DNA of 64,000 bases from Orobanche coerulescens (GCA_033398695.1 CM065814.1:81238358-81302357), one strand, 5' to 3'. Counted from the stretch's first letter, positions 44,501-59,500 are shown. Numbers and translations: made by a program. Notes: a model not told the origin generated them from the letters alone.

Positions 44501-47500
44501 GAGGTGGAAGGGCCCGATTTGCAAAATTTCAACCAGTAAAGTCGTAGCACTCTAAACTAGATTTGCAACGGTATAGAGACTAATATGAGGGGACCACAAA
44601 CCAATGAGGTATTGTCAAAATACCGGCATAAGACCCGTTTGCCCTTTCCCAGAACACTATTTTGGCCGAGAAACATGTTCAGTCTCGCATTATGGTCCGA
44701 AAAGTCAGAGTTCGAAGGCCATAAAGGCCCCAACTCAGAAAGTTAATTTCACCATTGTCTTAGCCCTTTGACATAGCTTTCCAACAGTGTGTAGCAAATT
44801 GTGAGCACACCACAATTGGACGAGATATGGCTATAATACTACAAGGTACGTGGTGGGTCGCGAGCTGCGGTTGGTAAATTCGACTTATGGGGAGGAGGAA
44901 GGGCCCGATTTGCAAAATTGCATACAACAAAGTCATAGACCTCTGAACTAGCTTTTCAACGTTATAGATACCGATATGAGGGGACCACAAACCAATGAGA
45001 TATGGCCAAAATACCGGCATGCGACCTGTTTGCCCTTTAACGGAACACTGTTTTGGGCGACAAACATGTCCGGTCGCGCATTATGGTATGAAAAGTCAGA
45101 GTTTGAGGGCCATAGAGGTCCCGAATCAGGAAATTAACTTCACCATTGCCGTAGCCCTTTTACTTATCTCACCAACGGTGTGTTGCACATTGAAAGCACA
45201 CCACAAGTGGACGAGATATGGCTACTACAAGGTATGCGGTAGGTCACGAGATGCGGTTAAAAAATACGACTTTCGGGGAGGAGGAAGGAACTGATTTGCA
45301 AAATTGAATCCAGTAAAGTCGTAGTCCTCTGACCTAGCTTTGCAATTGTATATAGGCTGCTATGAGGGGACCACAAACCAATGAGATATGGCCAAAATAT
45401 CGGCATGCGACCTGTTTGGCCTTTACCGGAACACTATTTTGACCGAGAAACATGTTCGGTCGCGCATTATGCTCCGAAACGTAAGACTTCGAGGGCTATA
45501 AAGACCCCGACTCAGAAATTTAACTTCACCATTGTCGTATCCCTTTGACTTAGAACTCCAACGGTGTGTAACACATTGCGAGCACACCACAATTGGATGA
45601 GATATGGCTAAAGTACTACAAGGTACGCGGTCTCATGGTTGGAAAATTCTACTTTCGGGGAGGAGGAAGGGCCCGATTTGCAAAACTGCATCAAGCAAAG
45701 TCGTATCCCTCTGAACTAGCTTTGCAATTGTATAGATACCAAAATATGGCCAAAATAACATATGGCCCAAATACCTGCATGCAACCCGTTTGCCCTTTAC
45801 CGGAACACTTTTTTGGCCTAGAAACATGTCCAATTACGCATTATGGTCCGAAATGTTATAGATTGAGGGACATAAAGGCCCCGACTCAGAAAGTTAACTC
45901 CACCATTGTTGTAGACCTTTGACTTATCTTCACAACGGTGTTTAGCACATTGTGAGCACAACAAAATGGGATGATATATGACTAAAATACGACAACATAC
46001 ACGGTGGTTCACGAGCTGCGTTCGGAAAATTCGAATTTCGGGGAGGAGGAAGGGCCCGATTTGCAAATTGCATTAACTAAAGTCGTATCCCTCTGAACTA
46101 GCTTTTCAACGGTATATAGACCACTATGAGGGGACCATAAACTAATAACATATGGCTAAAATACCGACATGCGACCCATTTACCCTTTACCGGAACATTA
46201 TTTTGGCCGAGAAACATGTCCGGTCGCGCATTATGGTATGAAAAGTCAGAGTTTGAGGACCATAAAGGCCCCGAAACAAAAAAGTAACTACACCATTGTC
46301 GTAGCCCTTTGACTTATCTCACCAACGGTGTGTAGCACATTGCGAGCACACCACAAGTGGACGAGGTATGGCTACTACAAGGTATGCGGTGGGTCGCGAG
46401 ATGCGGTTGGAAAATATGACTTTCGGGGAGTAGGAAGGAACCGATTTGCAAAATTGCATCTAGCAAAGTCGTATTCCTATGAACTACCTTTGCAACGGCA
46501 TAGAGACTGCTATGAGATCACAAACCAATGAGATATGGCCAAAATACCGACATGCGACCCGTTTTCCCTTTATCGGAACACTGTCTTGGCCGAGAAACAT
46601 GTCCCGTCATGCATTATGGTCCGAAAAGTAAGGCTTCGAGGGCTAGAAAGACCCCCACTCAGAAATTTAACTTCACCATTGTCATATCCCTTTGGCTTAG
46701 CTCTCCCACGGTGTGTAGCACATTGCGAGCACACCATAATTAAATGAGATATTGCTAAAGTACTACAAGGTACGCGGTTGGGTCGTGGGTTGCGGTCGGA
46801 AAATTCGACTTTCGGGGAGGTGGAAGGGCCCGATTTGCAAAATTTCAACCAGTAAAGTCGTAGCACTCTAAACTAGATTTGCAACGGTATAGAGACTAAT
46901 ATGAGGGGACCACAAACCAATGAGGTATTGTCAAAATACCGGCATAAGACCCGTTTGCCCTTTCCCAGAACACTATTTTGGCCGAGAAACATGTTCAGTC
47001 TCGCATTATGGTCCGAAAAGTCAGAGTTCGAAGGCCATAAAGGCCCCAACTCAGAAAGTTAATTTCACCATTGTCTTAGCCCTTTGACATAGCTTTCCAA
47101 CAGTGTGTAGCAAATTGTGAGCACACCACAATTGGACGAGATATGGCTATAATACTACAAGGTACGTGGTGGGTCGCGAGCTGCGGTTGGTAAATTCGAC
47201 TTATGGGGAGGAGGAAGGGCCCGATTTGCAAAATTGCATACAACAAAGTCATAGACCTCTGAACTAGCTTTTCAACGTTATAGATACCGATATGAGGGGA
47301 CCACAAACCAATGAGATATGGCCAAAATACCGGCATGCGACCTGTTTGCCCTTTAACGGAACACTGTTTTGGGCGACAAACATGTCCGGTCGCGCATTAT
47401 GGTATGAAAAGTCAGAGTTTGAGGGCCATAGAGGTCCCGAATCAGAAAATTAACTTCACCATTGCCGTAGCCCTTTTACTTATCTCACCAACGGTGTGTT

Positions 47501-48530
47501 GCACATTGAAAGCACACCACAAGTGGACGAGATATGGCTACTACAAGGTATGCGGTAGGTCACGAGATGCGGTTAAAAAATACGACTTTCGGGGAGGAGG
47601 AAGGAACTGATTTGCAAAATTGAATCCAGTAAAGTCGTAGTCCTCTGACCTAGCTTTGCAATTGTATATAGGCTGCTATGAGGGGACCACAAACCAATGA
47701 GATATGGCCAAAATATCGGCATGCGACCTGTTTGGCCTTTACCGGAACACTATTTTGACCGAGAAACATGTTCGGTCGCGCATTATGCTCCGAAACGTAA
47801 GACTTCGAGGGCTATAAAGACCCCGACTCAGAAATTTAACTTCACCATTGTCGTATCCCTTTGACTTAGAACTCCAACGGTGTGTAACACATTGCGAGCA
47901 CACCACAATTGGATGAGATATGGCTAAAGTACTACAAGGTACGCGGTCTGCGGTTGGAAAATTCTACTTTCGGGGAGGAGGAAGGGCCCGATTTGCAAAA
48001 CTGCATCAAGCAAAGTCGTATCCCTCTGAACTAGCTTTGCAATTGTATAGATACCAAAATATGGCCAAAATAACATATGGCCCAAATACCTGCATGCAAC
48101 CCGTTTGCCCTTTACCGGAACACTTTTTTGGCCTAGAAACATGTCCAATTACGCATTATGGTCCGAAATGTTATAGATTGAGGGACATAAAGGCCCCGAC
48201 TCAGAAAGTTAACTCCACCATTGTTGTAGACCTTTGACTTATCTTCACAACGGTGTTTAGCACATTGTGAGCACAACAAAATGGGATGATATATGACTAA
48301 AATACGACAACATACACGGTGGTTCACGAGCTGCGTTCGGAAAATTCGAATTTCGGGGAGGAGGAAGGGCCCGATTTGCAAATTGCATTAACTAAAGTCG
48401 TATCCCTCTGAACTAGCTTTTCAACGGTATATAGACCACTATGAGGGGACCATAAACTAATAACATATGGCTAAAATACCGACATGCGACCCATTTACCC
48501 TTTACCGGAACATTATTTTGGCCGAGAAAC
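43900..48530. repeat. Tandem duplication of a segment of about 2,316 bp (six units)
   Basis: About 43900-46215 and 46215-48530 are nearly identical at an offset of 2,315-2,317 bp. Both contain CCCCGAAACAAAAAAGTAAC, the odd junction CAAAATATGGCCAAAATAAC, and AATTACGCATTATGGTCCG. A change within the copies is CTCATGGTTGG (45630) against CTGCGGTTGG (47946). Both edges lie in TTGGCCGAGAAACATGTCC, which suggests unequal exchange at that sequence. Confidence 0.88.
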
Positions 48531-50399
48531 ATGTCCAATCGCGCACTATGATCCGAGAAGTTAGAGTTCGAGGGCCATAAAGGCCCCATCTCAGAAAGTT
48601 AACTTTACCATTGTTGTAGCCCTTTAACATAGCTTCCGAACGGTGTTTAGAAAATTGCAAGCACACCAAAATTGGACGAGATATGACTAAAATACTACAA
48701 GGTACACGGTCGGTCATGATTAGCGGTGGGAAAATTCGACTTTCGGGGAGGTGGAAGGGCCCGATTTGAAAAATTGCATCAAGAAAAGTCGTATCCCTCT
48801 GAACTAGCTTTGCAACGGTATAGAGACCACTATGAGGGGACCACAAACCAATGCAATATGGCCAAAATACCGACATGCGACCCGTTTGTCTTTTACCGGA
48901 ACACTGTTCGCCCGAGAAACATGTCCGGTCGCGCATTATGGTCCGAAATGTTAGAGTTTGTGGGCAATAAAGGCCCCGACTCAGAAAGTTAACTTCACTA
49001 TTGTCGTAGCCCTTTGACCTAGCTCTCCAACTGTGTGTAGCACATTGCGAGCACACCACAATTGGACGAGATATGGATCAAATACTACAAGGTACGCAGT
49101 TGGGTCGCGCACTGCGGTCGGAAAATTCGACTTCTGGGGAGGAGGAAGGGCCCGAATTGCAAAATTGCATTGAGCAAAGTCATAGACCTCTGAACTAGCT
49201 TTCCAATAGTATAAGGACCACAATGAGGGGACCACAAACCAATGAGATATGGCCAAACTACCGGCCTGCGACCCGTTTACCCTTTAACGGAACACTGTTT
49301 TGGCCGAGAAACATGTCCGGTCGCGCATTATGGTCCGAAAAGTCAGAGTTCGAGGGCCATAAAGGCCCCGACTCAGAAAGTTAACTTCACCATTGCCGTA
49401 TACTTTTGGCTTAGCTCTCCAACTATGTGTAGCAAATTACGAGAACACCACAATTATACAACATATGGCTAAAATACTAGAAGGTACGTAGTGAGTCGCG
49501 AGCTGCTATTGGAAAATTTGACTTTCGGGGAGGAAGAAGGGCCGGATTTGCAAAATTGCATCAAGCAAAGTCGTATTCCTCTTAACTAGCTTTGCAACAA
49601 TATAGGGACCACTATAAGGGGACCACATACCAATAACATGTGGCCAATATACCGACATGCGACCCGTTTGCCCTTTACCGGAACACTGTTTTGGCCGAGA
49701 TACTTGTCCGATTGTGCATTATGGTTCCAAAAGTCAGAGTTCGAGAGCCATAAAGCCCCGACTCAGAAAGTTAACTTCACCACTCTCGTAGACCTTTGAC
49801 TTAGCTCTCAAACGCTGTGTAGCACATTGTGAGCACACTATAATTGGACAAGATATGACTAAAATACTATAAGGTATGTGGTGGGTCGCGAGTTGCGGTT
49901 GGAAAATTCGAATTTCGGGGAGGAGGAAGGGCCCGATTTGCAAAATTACATACAGAAAAGTCATAGACCTATGAACTAGCTTTGCAAAGGTATAGAGACC
50001 ACTATGAGGAGACCACAAACCAATGATATATGGCCAAATACCGGCATGCGACTCGTTTGCCCTTTAATGGAACACTGTTTTGGCGGAGAAACATGTCCGG
50101 TCGTGCATCACAGTTCGAAAAGTCAGAGTTCGAGGGCCATCAAAGCCCCAACTCAGAAAGTTAACTTCACCATTATCATAGCCCTTTGACTTAGCTCTAC
50201 AACAGAGTGTAGAACGTTGTGAGCACACCACAATTGGACGATATTAGGGGAGGAGAAAGTGCCCGATTTGCAAACATTCATACACTGTTTGGTCTTTAAC
50301 GGAACACTATTTTGGCCGAGAAACATGTCCGGTCGCGCATTATAGTCTGAAAAGTCAGAGTTCGAGGGCCATAAAGGCCATAACCAAAAAAATAACTTC

Positions 50400-53300
50400 A
50401 CCATTGTCGTAGCCCTTTGACTTAGCTCTCTAACAGTGTGTAGCACGTTGCGAGCACACCACAATTGGACGAGACGTGGATAAAATACTACAAGGTACGC
50501 GGTGGGTCGCGAGCTGCGGTTGGAAAATTTGATTTTCGGGGAGGAGAAAGTGCCTGATTTTCAAACTTGCATCCAGCAAAGTCATAGACCTCTGTACTAG
50601 CTTTCCAACGATATAGAGACCTCTATGAGAGGACCACAAACCAATGATATATGGCCAAAATACTGGCATGCGACCCGTTTGTCCTTTACCGAAACATTGT
50701 TTTGGCCGAGAAACATGTTCGGTCCGGCATTATGGTCCGAAAAGTTAGAGTTTGAGGGCCATAAAGGCCTCGACTTAGAAGTTAACTTCACAATTGTCGT
50801 ATCCCTGACTTAGCTCTCCAACGGTGTGTAGCACATTGCGAGCACACCACAACTGGACGAGATATGGCTTAAATACTATAAGGTACGCGGTTGGGTCGTG
50901 AACTGCGGTCGGAAAATTCGACTTTCGGGGATGAGGAAGGGCCCAATTTGCAAAATTTCATTCAGCAAAGTTGTATCCCTCTAAACTAGCTTTGCAACGC
51001 TATATAGACCACTATGAGGGGACCATAAACTAATGATATATTGCCAAAATACCGGCATGCGACCCGTTTGCCCTCTACCGGAACACTGTTTTGGCCGAGA
51101 AACATGTCCGGTCGCGCATTATGGTCCGAAAAGTAAGAGCTCGAGAGCCATAAAGGCCCCGACTCAGAAAGTTAACTTCACTACTCTCGTAGACCTTTGA
51201 CTTATCTCTCCAACGGAGTGTAGCACATTGCGAGTACACTATAATTGGACGAGGTATGACAAAAATACTACAAGGTACGCAGTGGGTCGCGAGTTGCAGT
51301 TGGAAAATTCGACTTTCGGGGAGGAGGAGGGGCCCGATTTGCAAAATTGCATATAGCAAAGTCATAGACCTCTGAATTAGCTTTGAAATGGAATATAGAC
51401 CACTATGAGGGGCCCCAAAACCAATGGGATATAGCCAAAAATACCGGCATGCGACCCGTTTGCCCTTTAACGGAACACTGTTTTGGCTTAGAAACATGTC
51501 CGGTCGCGCATTAAAGTCCGAAAAGTCAGAGTTCGAGGGCTATAAAGCCCCAACTCAGAAAGTTAACTTCACCATTGTCGTAGCACTTTGACTTATCCTT
51601 CCAACAGTGTGTAGCACATTGCGAGCACACCATAATTGTACGAGGTATGGCTAAAATACCTCAAGGTACGCGGTGGGTCACGAGCTGCGGTTGGAAATTT
51701 GACTTTCGGGGAGCAGGAAGTGCCTTATTTTCAAACTTGCATCAAGCAAAGTCATAGACCTCTGAACTAGCTTTCCAACGGTATAGAGACCTCTATGAGG
51801 GGACCACAAACCAATGAGATATGGTCAAAATACTGGTATGCGACCCGTTTGTCCTTTACCGGAACACTGTTTTGGCGGAGAAACATGTCCGGCCGCGCAT
51901 TATGGTCCGAAAAGTTACAGTTTGAGGACCATATGGGCCTCGACTTAGAAATTTAAATTCACCATTGTCAAATCCCTGACTTAGCTCTCCAACTGTGTGT
52001 AGCACATTGCGAGCACACCACAATTGGACGAGATATGGCTAAAATACTATAAGGTACGTGGTTGGGTCGCGAACTGCGGTCATAAAATTTGAGTTTCGGG
52101 GAGGAGGAAGTGCTTGATTTTCAAACTTGCATCCATCAAAGTCATAGACCTCTGAATTAGATTTCCAACGGTATGGAGACCTCTATGAGGGGACCACAAA
52201 CTAATGAGATATGGCCAAAATACTGGCATGCGACCCATTTGTCCTTTACCGGAACACTGTTTTGGCCGAGAAACATGTCCAGTCCGGCATTATGGTCCGA
52301 AAAGTTAGAGTTTGAGGGCCATAAAGGCCTCGACTTAGAAGTTAACTTCACAGTTGTCGTATCCCTGACTTAGCTCTCCAACGGTGTGTAGCACATTGCG
52401 AGCACACCACAACTGGACGAGATATGGCTAAAATACTATAAGGTACGCGGTTGGGTCGTGAACTGCGGTCGGAAAATTCGACTTCCGGGGAGGAGGAAGG
52501 GCCCGATTTGCAAAATTTCATTCAGCAAAGTTGTATCCCTCTAAACTAGCTTTGCAACGCTATATAGACCACTATGAGGGGACCACAAACTAATGAGATA
52601 TTGCCAAAATACCGGCATGCGACCCGTTTGCCCTCTACCGGAACACTGTTTTGGCCGAGAAACATGTCCGGTCGCGCATTATGGTCCGAAAAGCAGAGTT
52701 CGAGAGCCATAAAGGCCCCGACTCAGAAAGTTAACTTCACTACTCTCGTAGACCTTTGACTTCTCTCTCCAACGGAGTGTAGCACATTGCGAGCACACTA
52801 TAATTGGACGAGATATGACAAAAATACTACAAGGTACGCAGTGGGTCGCGAGTTGCAGTTGGAAAATTCGACTTTCGGGGAGGAGGAAGGGCCCGATTTG
52901 CAAAATTGCATATAGCAAAGTCATAGACCTCTGAATTAGCTTTGAAATGGTATATAGACCACTATGAGGGGCCCTAAAACCAATGGGATATAGCCAAAAA
53001 TACCGGCATGCGACCCGTTTGCCCTTTAACGGAACACTGTTTTGGCTTAGAAACATGTCCGGTCGCACATTACAGTCCGAAAAGTCAGAGTTCGAGGGCT
53101 ATAAAGCCCCAACTCAGAAAGTTAACTTCACCATTGTCATAGCACTTTGACTTATCCTTCCAACAGTGTGTAGCACATTGCGAGCACACCATAATTGGAC
53201 GAGATATGGCTAAAATACCTCAAGGTACGCGGTGGGTCACGAGCTGCGGATGGAAAATTTGACTTTCGGGGAGGAGGAAGTGCCATATTTTCAAACTTGC

Positions 53301-56300
53301 ATAAAGCAAAGTCATAGACCTCTGAACTAGCTTTCCAACGGTATAGAGGCCTCTATGAGGGGACCACAAACCAATGAGATATCGCCAAAATACTGGTATG
53401 CGACCCGTTTGTCCTTTACCGGAACACTGTTTTGGCGGAGAAACATGTTCGGTCGCGCATTATGGTCCGAAAAGTTACAGTTTGAGGACCATATGGGCCT
53501 CGACTTAGAAAGTTAACTTCACCATTGTCATATCCATGACTTAGCTCTCCAACAGTGTGTAGCACCTTGCGAGCACACCACAATTGGACGAGATATGGAT
53601 AAAATAATACAAGGTACGCGGTGGGTCGCGATCTGCGGTTGGAAAATTTGATTTTCGGGGAGGATAAGGTGCCTTATTTTCAAACTTGCATCCAGCAAAG
53701 TCATAGACCTCTGAACTAGCTATCCAACGATATAGAGACCTCTATGAGAGGACCACAAACCAATGAGATATGGCCAAAATACTGGCATGCAACCCGTTTG
53801 TCCTTTACCGAAACATTGTTTTGGCCGAGAAACATGTTCGCTCCGGCATTATGGTCCGGAAAGTTAGAGTTTGAGGGCCATAAAGGCCTCGACTTAGAAG
53901 TTAACTTCACAATTGTCGTATCCCTGACTTAGCTCTCCAACGGTGTGTAGCACATTGCGAGCACACCAGAACTGGACGAGATATGGCTAAAATACTATAA
54001 GGTACGTGGTTGGGTCGTGAACTACGGTCGGAAAATTCGACTTTTGGGGATGAGGAAGGGCCCAATTTGCAAAATTTCATTCAGCAAAGTTGTATCCCTC
54101 TAAACTAGCTTTGCAACGCTATATAGACCACTATGAGGGGACCACAAACTAATGATATATTGCCAAAATACCGGCATGCGACCCGTTTGCCCTCTACCGG
54201 AACACTGTTTTGGCCGAGAAACATGTCCGGTCGCGCATTATGGTCCGAAAAGTAAGAGTTCGAGAGCCTTAAAGGCCTCGACTCAGAAAGTTAACTTCAC
54301 TACTCTCGTAGACCTTTGACTTATCTCTCCAATGGAGTGTAGCACATTGCGAGCACACTATAATTGGACGAGATATGACTAAAATACTACAATGTACGTG
54401 GTGTGTCGCGAGTTACGGTTGGAAAATTCGACTTTCGGGGAGGAGAAAGGGCTTGATTTGCAAACTTTCATACAGCAAAGTCATAGACCTCTGAATTAGC
54501 TTTGCAACGGTATAGAGACCACTATTAGGGGGCCAGAAACCAATGAGATATAGCCAAAAATACCGGCATGCGACCCGTTTGCTCTTTAACGGAACACTGT
54601 TTTGGGAGAGAAACATGTCCGGTCGCGCATTATAGTCTGAAAAGTCAGAGTTCGAGGGCCATAAAGGCCCCAACCAAAAAAATAACTTCACCATTGTCGT
54701 AGCCCTTTGACTTAGCTCTCCAACAGTGTGTAGCACATTGCGAGCACACCACAATTGGATGAGATATGGATAAAATAATACAAGGTACGCGGTGGGTCGC
54801 GAGCTGCGGTTGGAAAATTTGATTTTCGGGGAGGAGGAAGTGCCTGATTTTCAAACTTGCATCCAGCAAAGTCATAGACCTCTGAACAAGCTTTCCAACG
54901 ATATAGATACCTCTATGATAGGACCACAAACCAATGATATATGGCCAAAATACTGGCATGCGACCCGTTTGTCCTATACCGAAAAACTGTTTTGGCCGAG
55001 AAACATGTCCGGTCCGGCATTATGGTCTGAAAAGTTAGAGTTTGAGGGCCATAAAGGCCTCGACTTAGAATTTAACTTCACAATTGTCGTATCCCTGACT
55101 TAGCTCTCCAATGGTGTGTAGTACATTGCGAGCACACCACAACTGGACGAGATATGGCTAAAATACTATAAGGTACGCGGTTGGGTCGTGAACTGCGGTC
55201 GGAAAATTCGACTTTCGGGGAGGAGGAAGTGCCCGATTTGCAAAATTTCATTCAGCAAAGTTGTATCCCTCTAAACTAGCTTTGCAACGCTATATAGACC
55301 ACTATGAGGGGACCACAAACTAATGAGATATTGCCAAAATACCGGCATGCGACCCGTTTGCCCTCTACCGGAACACTGTTTTGGCCGAGAAACATGTCTG
55401 GTCGCGCATTATGGTCTGAAAAGTCAGAGTTCGAGAGCCATAAAGGCCCCGACTCAGAAAGTTAACTTCACTACTCTCGTAGACCTTTGACTTCTCTCTC
55501 CAACGGAGTGTAGCACATTGCGAGCACACTATAATTGGACGAGATATGACAACAATACTACAAGGTACGCAGTGGGTCGCGAGTTGCAGTTGGAAAATTC
55601 GACTTTCGGGGAGGAGGAAGGGCCCGATTTGCAAAATTGCATATAGCAAAGTCATAGACCTCTGAATTAGCTTTGAAATGGTATATAGACCACTATGAGG
55701 GGCCCTAAAACCAATGGGATATAGCCAAAAATACCGGCATGCGACCCGTTTGCCCTTTAACGGAACACTGTTTTGGCTTAGAAACATGTCCGGTCGCACA
55801 TTACAGTCCGAAAAGTCAGAGTTCGAGGGCTATAAAGCCCCAACTCAGAAAGTTAACTTCACCATTGTCATAGCACTTTGACTTATCCTTCCAACAGTGT
55901 GTAGCACATTGCGAGCACACCATAATTGGACGAGATATGGCTAAAATACCTCAAGGTACGCGGTGGGTCACGAGCTGCGGATGGAAAATTTGACTTTCGG
56001 GGAGGAGGAAGTGCCATATTTTCAAACTTGCATAAAGCAAAGTCATAGACCTCTGAACTAGATTTCCAACGGTATAGAGGCCTCTATGAGGGGACCACAA
56101 ACCAATGAGATATCGCCAAAATACTGGTATGCGACCCGTTTGTCCTTTACCGGAACACTGTTTTGGCGGAGAAACATGTTCGGTCGCGCATTATGGTCCG
56201 AAAAGTTACAGTTTGAGGACCATATGGGCCTCGACTTAGAAAGTTAACTTCACCATTGTCATATCCATGACTTAGCTCTCCAACAGTGTGTAGCACGTTG

Positions 56301-59300
56301 CGAGCACACCACAATTGGACGAGATATGGATAAAATAATACAAGGTACGCGGTGGGTCGCGATCTGCGGTTGGAAAATTTGATTTTCGGGGAGGAGAAGG
56401 TGCCTGATTTTCAAACTTGCATCCAGCAAAGTCATAGACCTCTGTACTAGCTATCCAACGATATAGAGACCTCTATGAGAGGACCATAAACCAATGAGAT
56501 ATGGCCAAAATACTGGCATGCAACCCGTTTGTCCTTTACCGAAACACTGTTTTGGCCGAGAAACATGTTCGGTCCGGCATTATGGTCCGGAAAGTTAGAG
56601 TTTGAGGGCCATAAAGGCCTCGACTTAGAATTTAACTTCACAATTGTCGTATCCCTGACTTAGCTCTCCAATGGTGTGTAGTACATTGCGAGCACACCAC
56701 AACTGGACGAGATATGGCTAAAATACTATAAGGTACGCGGTTGGGTCGTGAACTGCGGTCGGAAAATTCGACTTTCGGGGAGGAGGAAGTGCCCGATTTG
56801 CAAAATTTCATTCAGAAAAGTTGTATCCCTCTAAACTAGCTTTGCAATGCTATATAGACCACTATGAGGGGACCACAAACTAATGAGATATTGCCAAAAT
56901 ACCGGCATGCGACCCGTTTGCCCTCTACCGGAACACTGTTTTGGCCGAGAAACATGTCTGGTCGCGCATTATGGTCTGAAAAGTCAGAGTTCGAGAGCCA
57001 TAAAGGCCCCGACTCAGAAAGTTAACTTCACTATTCTCGTAGACCTTTGACTTCTCTCTCCAACGGAGTGTAGCACATTGCGAGCACACTATAATTGGAC
57101 GAGATATGACAAAAATACTACAAGGTACGTAGTGGGTCGCGAGTTGCAGTTGGAAAATTCGACTTTCGGGGAGGAGGAAGGGCCCGATTTGCAAAATTGC
57201 ATATAGCAAAGTCATAGACCTCTGACTTAGCTTTGAAACGGTATATAGACCACCATGAGGGGCCCCAAAACCAATGGGATATAGCCAAAAATACCGGCAT
57301 GCGACCCGTTTACCCTTTAACGGAACACTGTTTTGGCTTAGAAACATGTCCGGTCGCGCATTACAGTCTGAAAAGTCAGATTTCGAGGGTTATAAAGACC
57401 CAACTCAGAAATTAACTTCACTATTGTTGTATCACTTTGACTTATCCTTCCAACAGTATGTAGCACATTCCGAGCACACCATAATTGGATGAGATATGGC
57501 TAAAATACCTCAAGGTACGCGGTGGGTCACGAGCTGCGGTTGGAAAATTTGACTTTCGGGGAGGAGGAAGTGCCTTATTTCAAACTTGCATCAAGCAAAG
57601 TCATAGACCTCTGAACTAGCTTTCCAACGGTATAGAGACCTTTATGAGAGGACCACAAACCAATGAGATATGGCCAAAATACTGGTATGCGACCCGTTTG
57701 TCCTTTACCGGAACACTGTTTTGGCGGAGAAACATGTCCGGTCGCGCATTATGGTCCAAAAAGTTACAGTTTGAGGTCCATATGGGCCTCAACTTAGAAA
57801 GTTAACTTCACCATTGTCATAGCCCTGACTTAGCTCTCCAACGGTGTGTAGCACATTGCGAGCACACCACAATTGGACGAGATATGGCTAAAATACTATA
57901 AGGTACGCGGTTGGGTCGCGAACTGCGGTCGGAAAATTTGACTTTTGGGGAGGAGGAAGTGCCTGATTTTCAATCTTGCATCCATCAAAGTCATAGTCCT
58001 CTGAACTAGATTTCCAACGGTATAGAGACCTCTATGAGGGGACCACAAACTAATGAGATATGGCCAAAATACTGGCATGCGACCCGTTTGTCATTTACCG
58101 GAACACTGCTTTGGCCGAGAAACATGTCCGGTCACGCATTATGGTCCGAAAAGTTAGAGTTTGAGGGACATAAAGGCCTCGACTTAGAAAGTTAACTTCA
58201 CAATTGTCATAGCCCTGACTTAGCTCTCCAACGGTGTGTAGCACATTGCGAGCACACCACAATTGGACGAGATATGGCTAAAATACTATAAGGTACGCGG
58301 TTGGGTCACGAACTGTGGTCGGAAAATTCGACTTTCGGGGAGGAGGAAGGGCCCGATTTGCAAATTTGCATGCAGCAAAGTTGTATCCCTCTAAACTAGC
58401 TTTGCAACGCTATATAGACCACTATGAGGGGACCACAAACTAATGAGATATTGCCAAAATACCGGCATGCGACCCGTTTGCCCGCTACCGGAACACTGTT
58501 TTGGCCGAGAAACATGTCCGGTCGCGCATTATGGTCCGAGAAGTCAGAGTTCGAGAGCCATAAAGTCCCCGACTCAGAAAGTTAACTTCACCACTCTCGT
58601 AGACCTTTGACTTATCTCTCCATGGAGTGTAGCACATTGCGAGCACACTATTATTGGACGAGATATGACAAAAATACTACAAGGTACGCAGTGGGTCGCG
58701 AGTTGCAGTTGGAAAATTCGACTTTCGGGGAGGAGGAAGGGCCCGATTTGCAAAATTGCATATAACAAAGTCATAGACATCTGAATTAGCTTTGAAACGG
58801 TATATAGAGCACTATGAGGGTCCCCAAAACCAATGGGATATAGCCAAAAATACCGGCATGCGACCCGTTTGCCCTTTAACGGAACACTGTTTTAGCTTAG
58901 AAACATCTCCGGTTGCGCATTACAGTCCGAAAAGTCAGAGTTCGAGGGCCATAAAGCCCCAACTCAGAAAGTTAACTTCACCATTGTCGTAGCAGTTTGA
59001 CTTATCCTTCCAACAGTGTGTAGCACATTGCGAGCATACTATAATTAGACGAGATATGGCTAAAATACATGAAGGTACGCGGTGGGTCACGAGCTACGGT
59101 TGGAAAATTTGACTTTCGGAGAGGAGGAAGTGCCTTATTTTCAAACTTGCATCAAGCAAACTCATAGACGTCTGAACTAGCTTTCCAACGATATAGAGAC
59201 CTCTATGAGAGGACCACAAACCAATGAGATATGGCCAAAATACTAGTATGCGACCCGTTTATCCTTTACCGGAACACTGTTTTGGCGGAGAAACATGTCC

Positions 59301-59500
59301 GGTCGCGCATTATGGTCCAAAACGTTAAAGTTTGAGGGCCATATGGGCCTCGACTTAGAAAGTTAACTTCACCATTGTCATAGCCCTGACTTAGCTCTCG
59401 AACGGTGTGTACCACATTGCGAGCACACCACAATTAGACGAGATATGGCTAAAATACTATAAGGTACGCGGTTGGGTCGCGAACTGCGGTAGGAAAATTT
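50400..59500. repeat. Four-unit higher-order repeat with interspersed three-unit step
   Basis: The variant TCCGGCATTATGG (consensus TCGCGCATTATGG) starts near 50721, 52281, 53840, 55011 and 56571, giving steps of 1,560, 1,559, 1,171 and 1,560 bp. The variant GGCTTAGAAACATG recurs near 51485, 53045, 55776 and 57331, and as a changed copy near 58891. GACCATATGGGCCTC follows the same spacing. Confidence 0.82.

Noticed and set aside
49120..49140. CENP-B-box-like sequence (TTCG ... CGGGG) in the satellite unit
   Set aside because: Elsewhere in the array the unit reads TTCGACTTTCGGGG. The gap between TTCG and CGGG is 5 bases instead of 7 and the required central A is missing, so it does not match the box.
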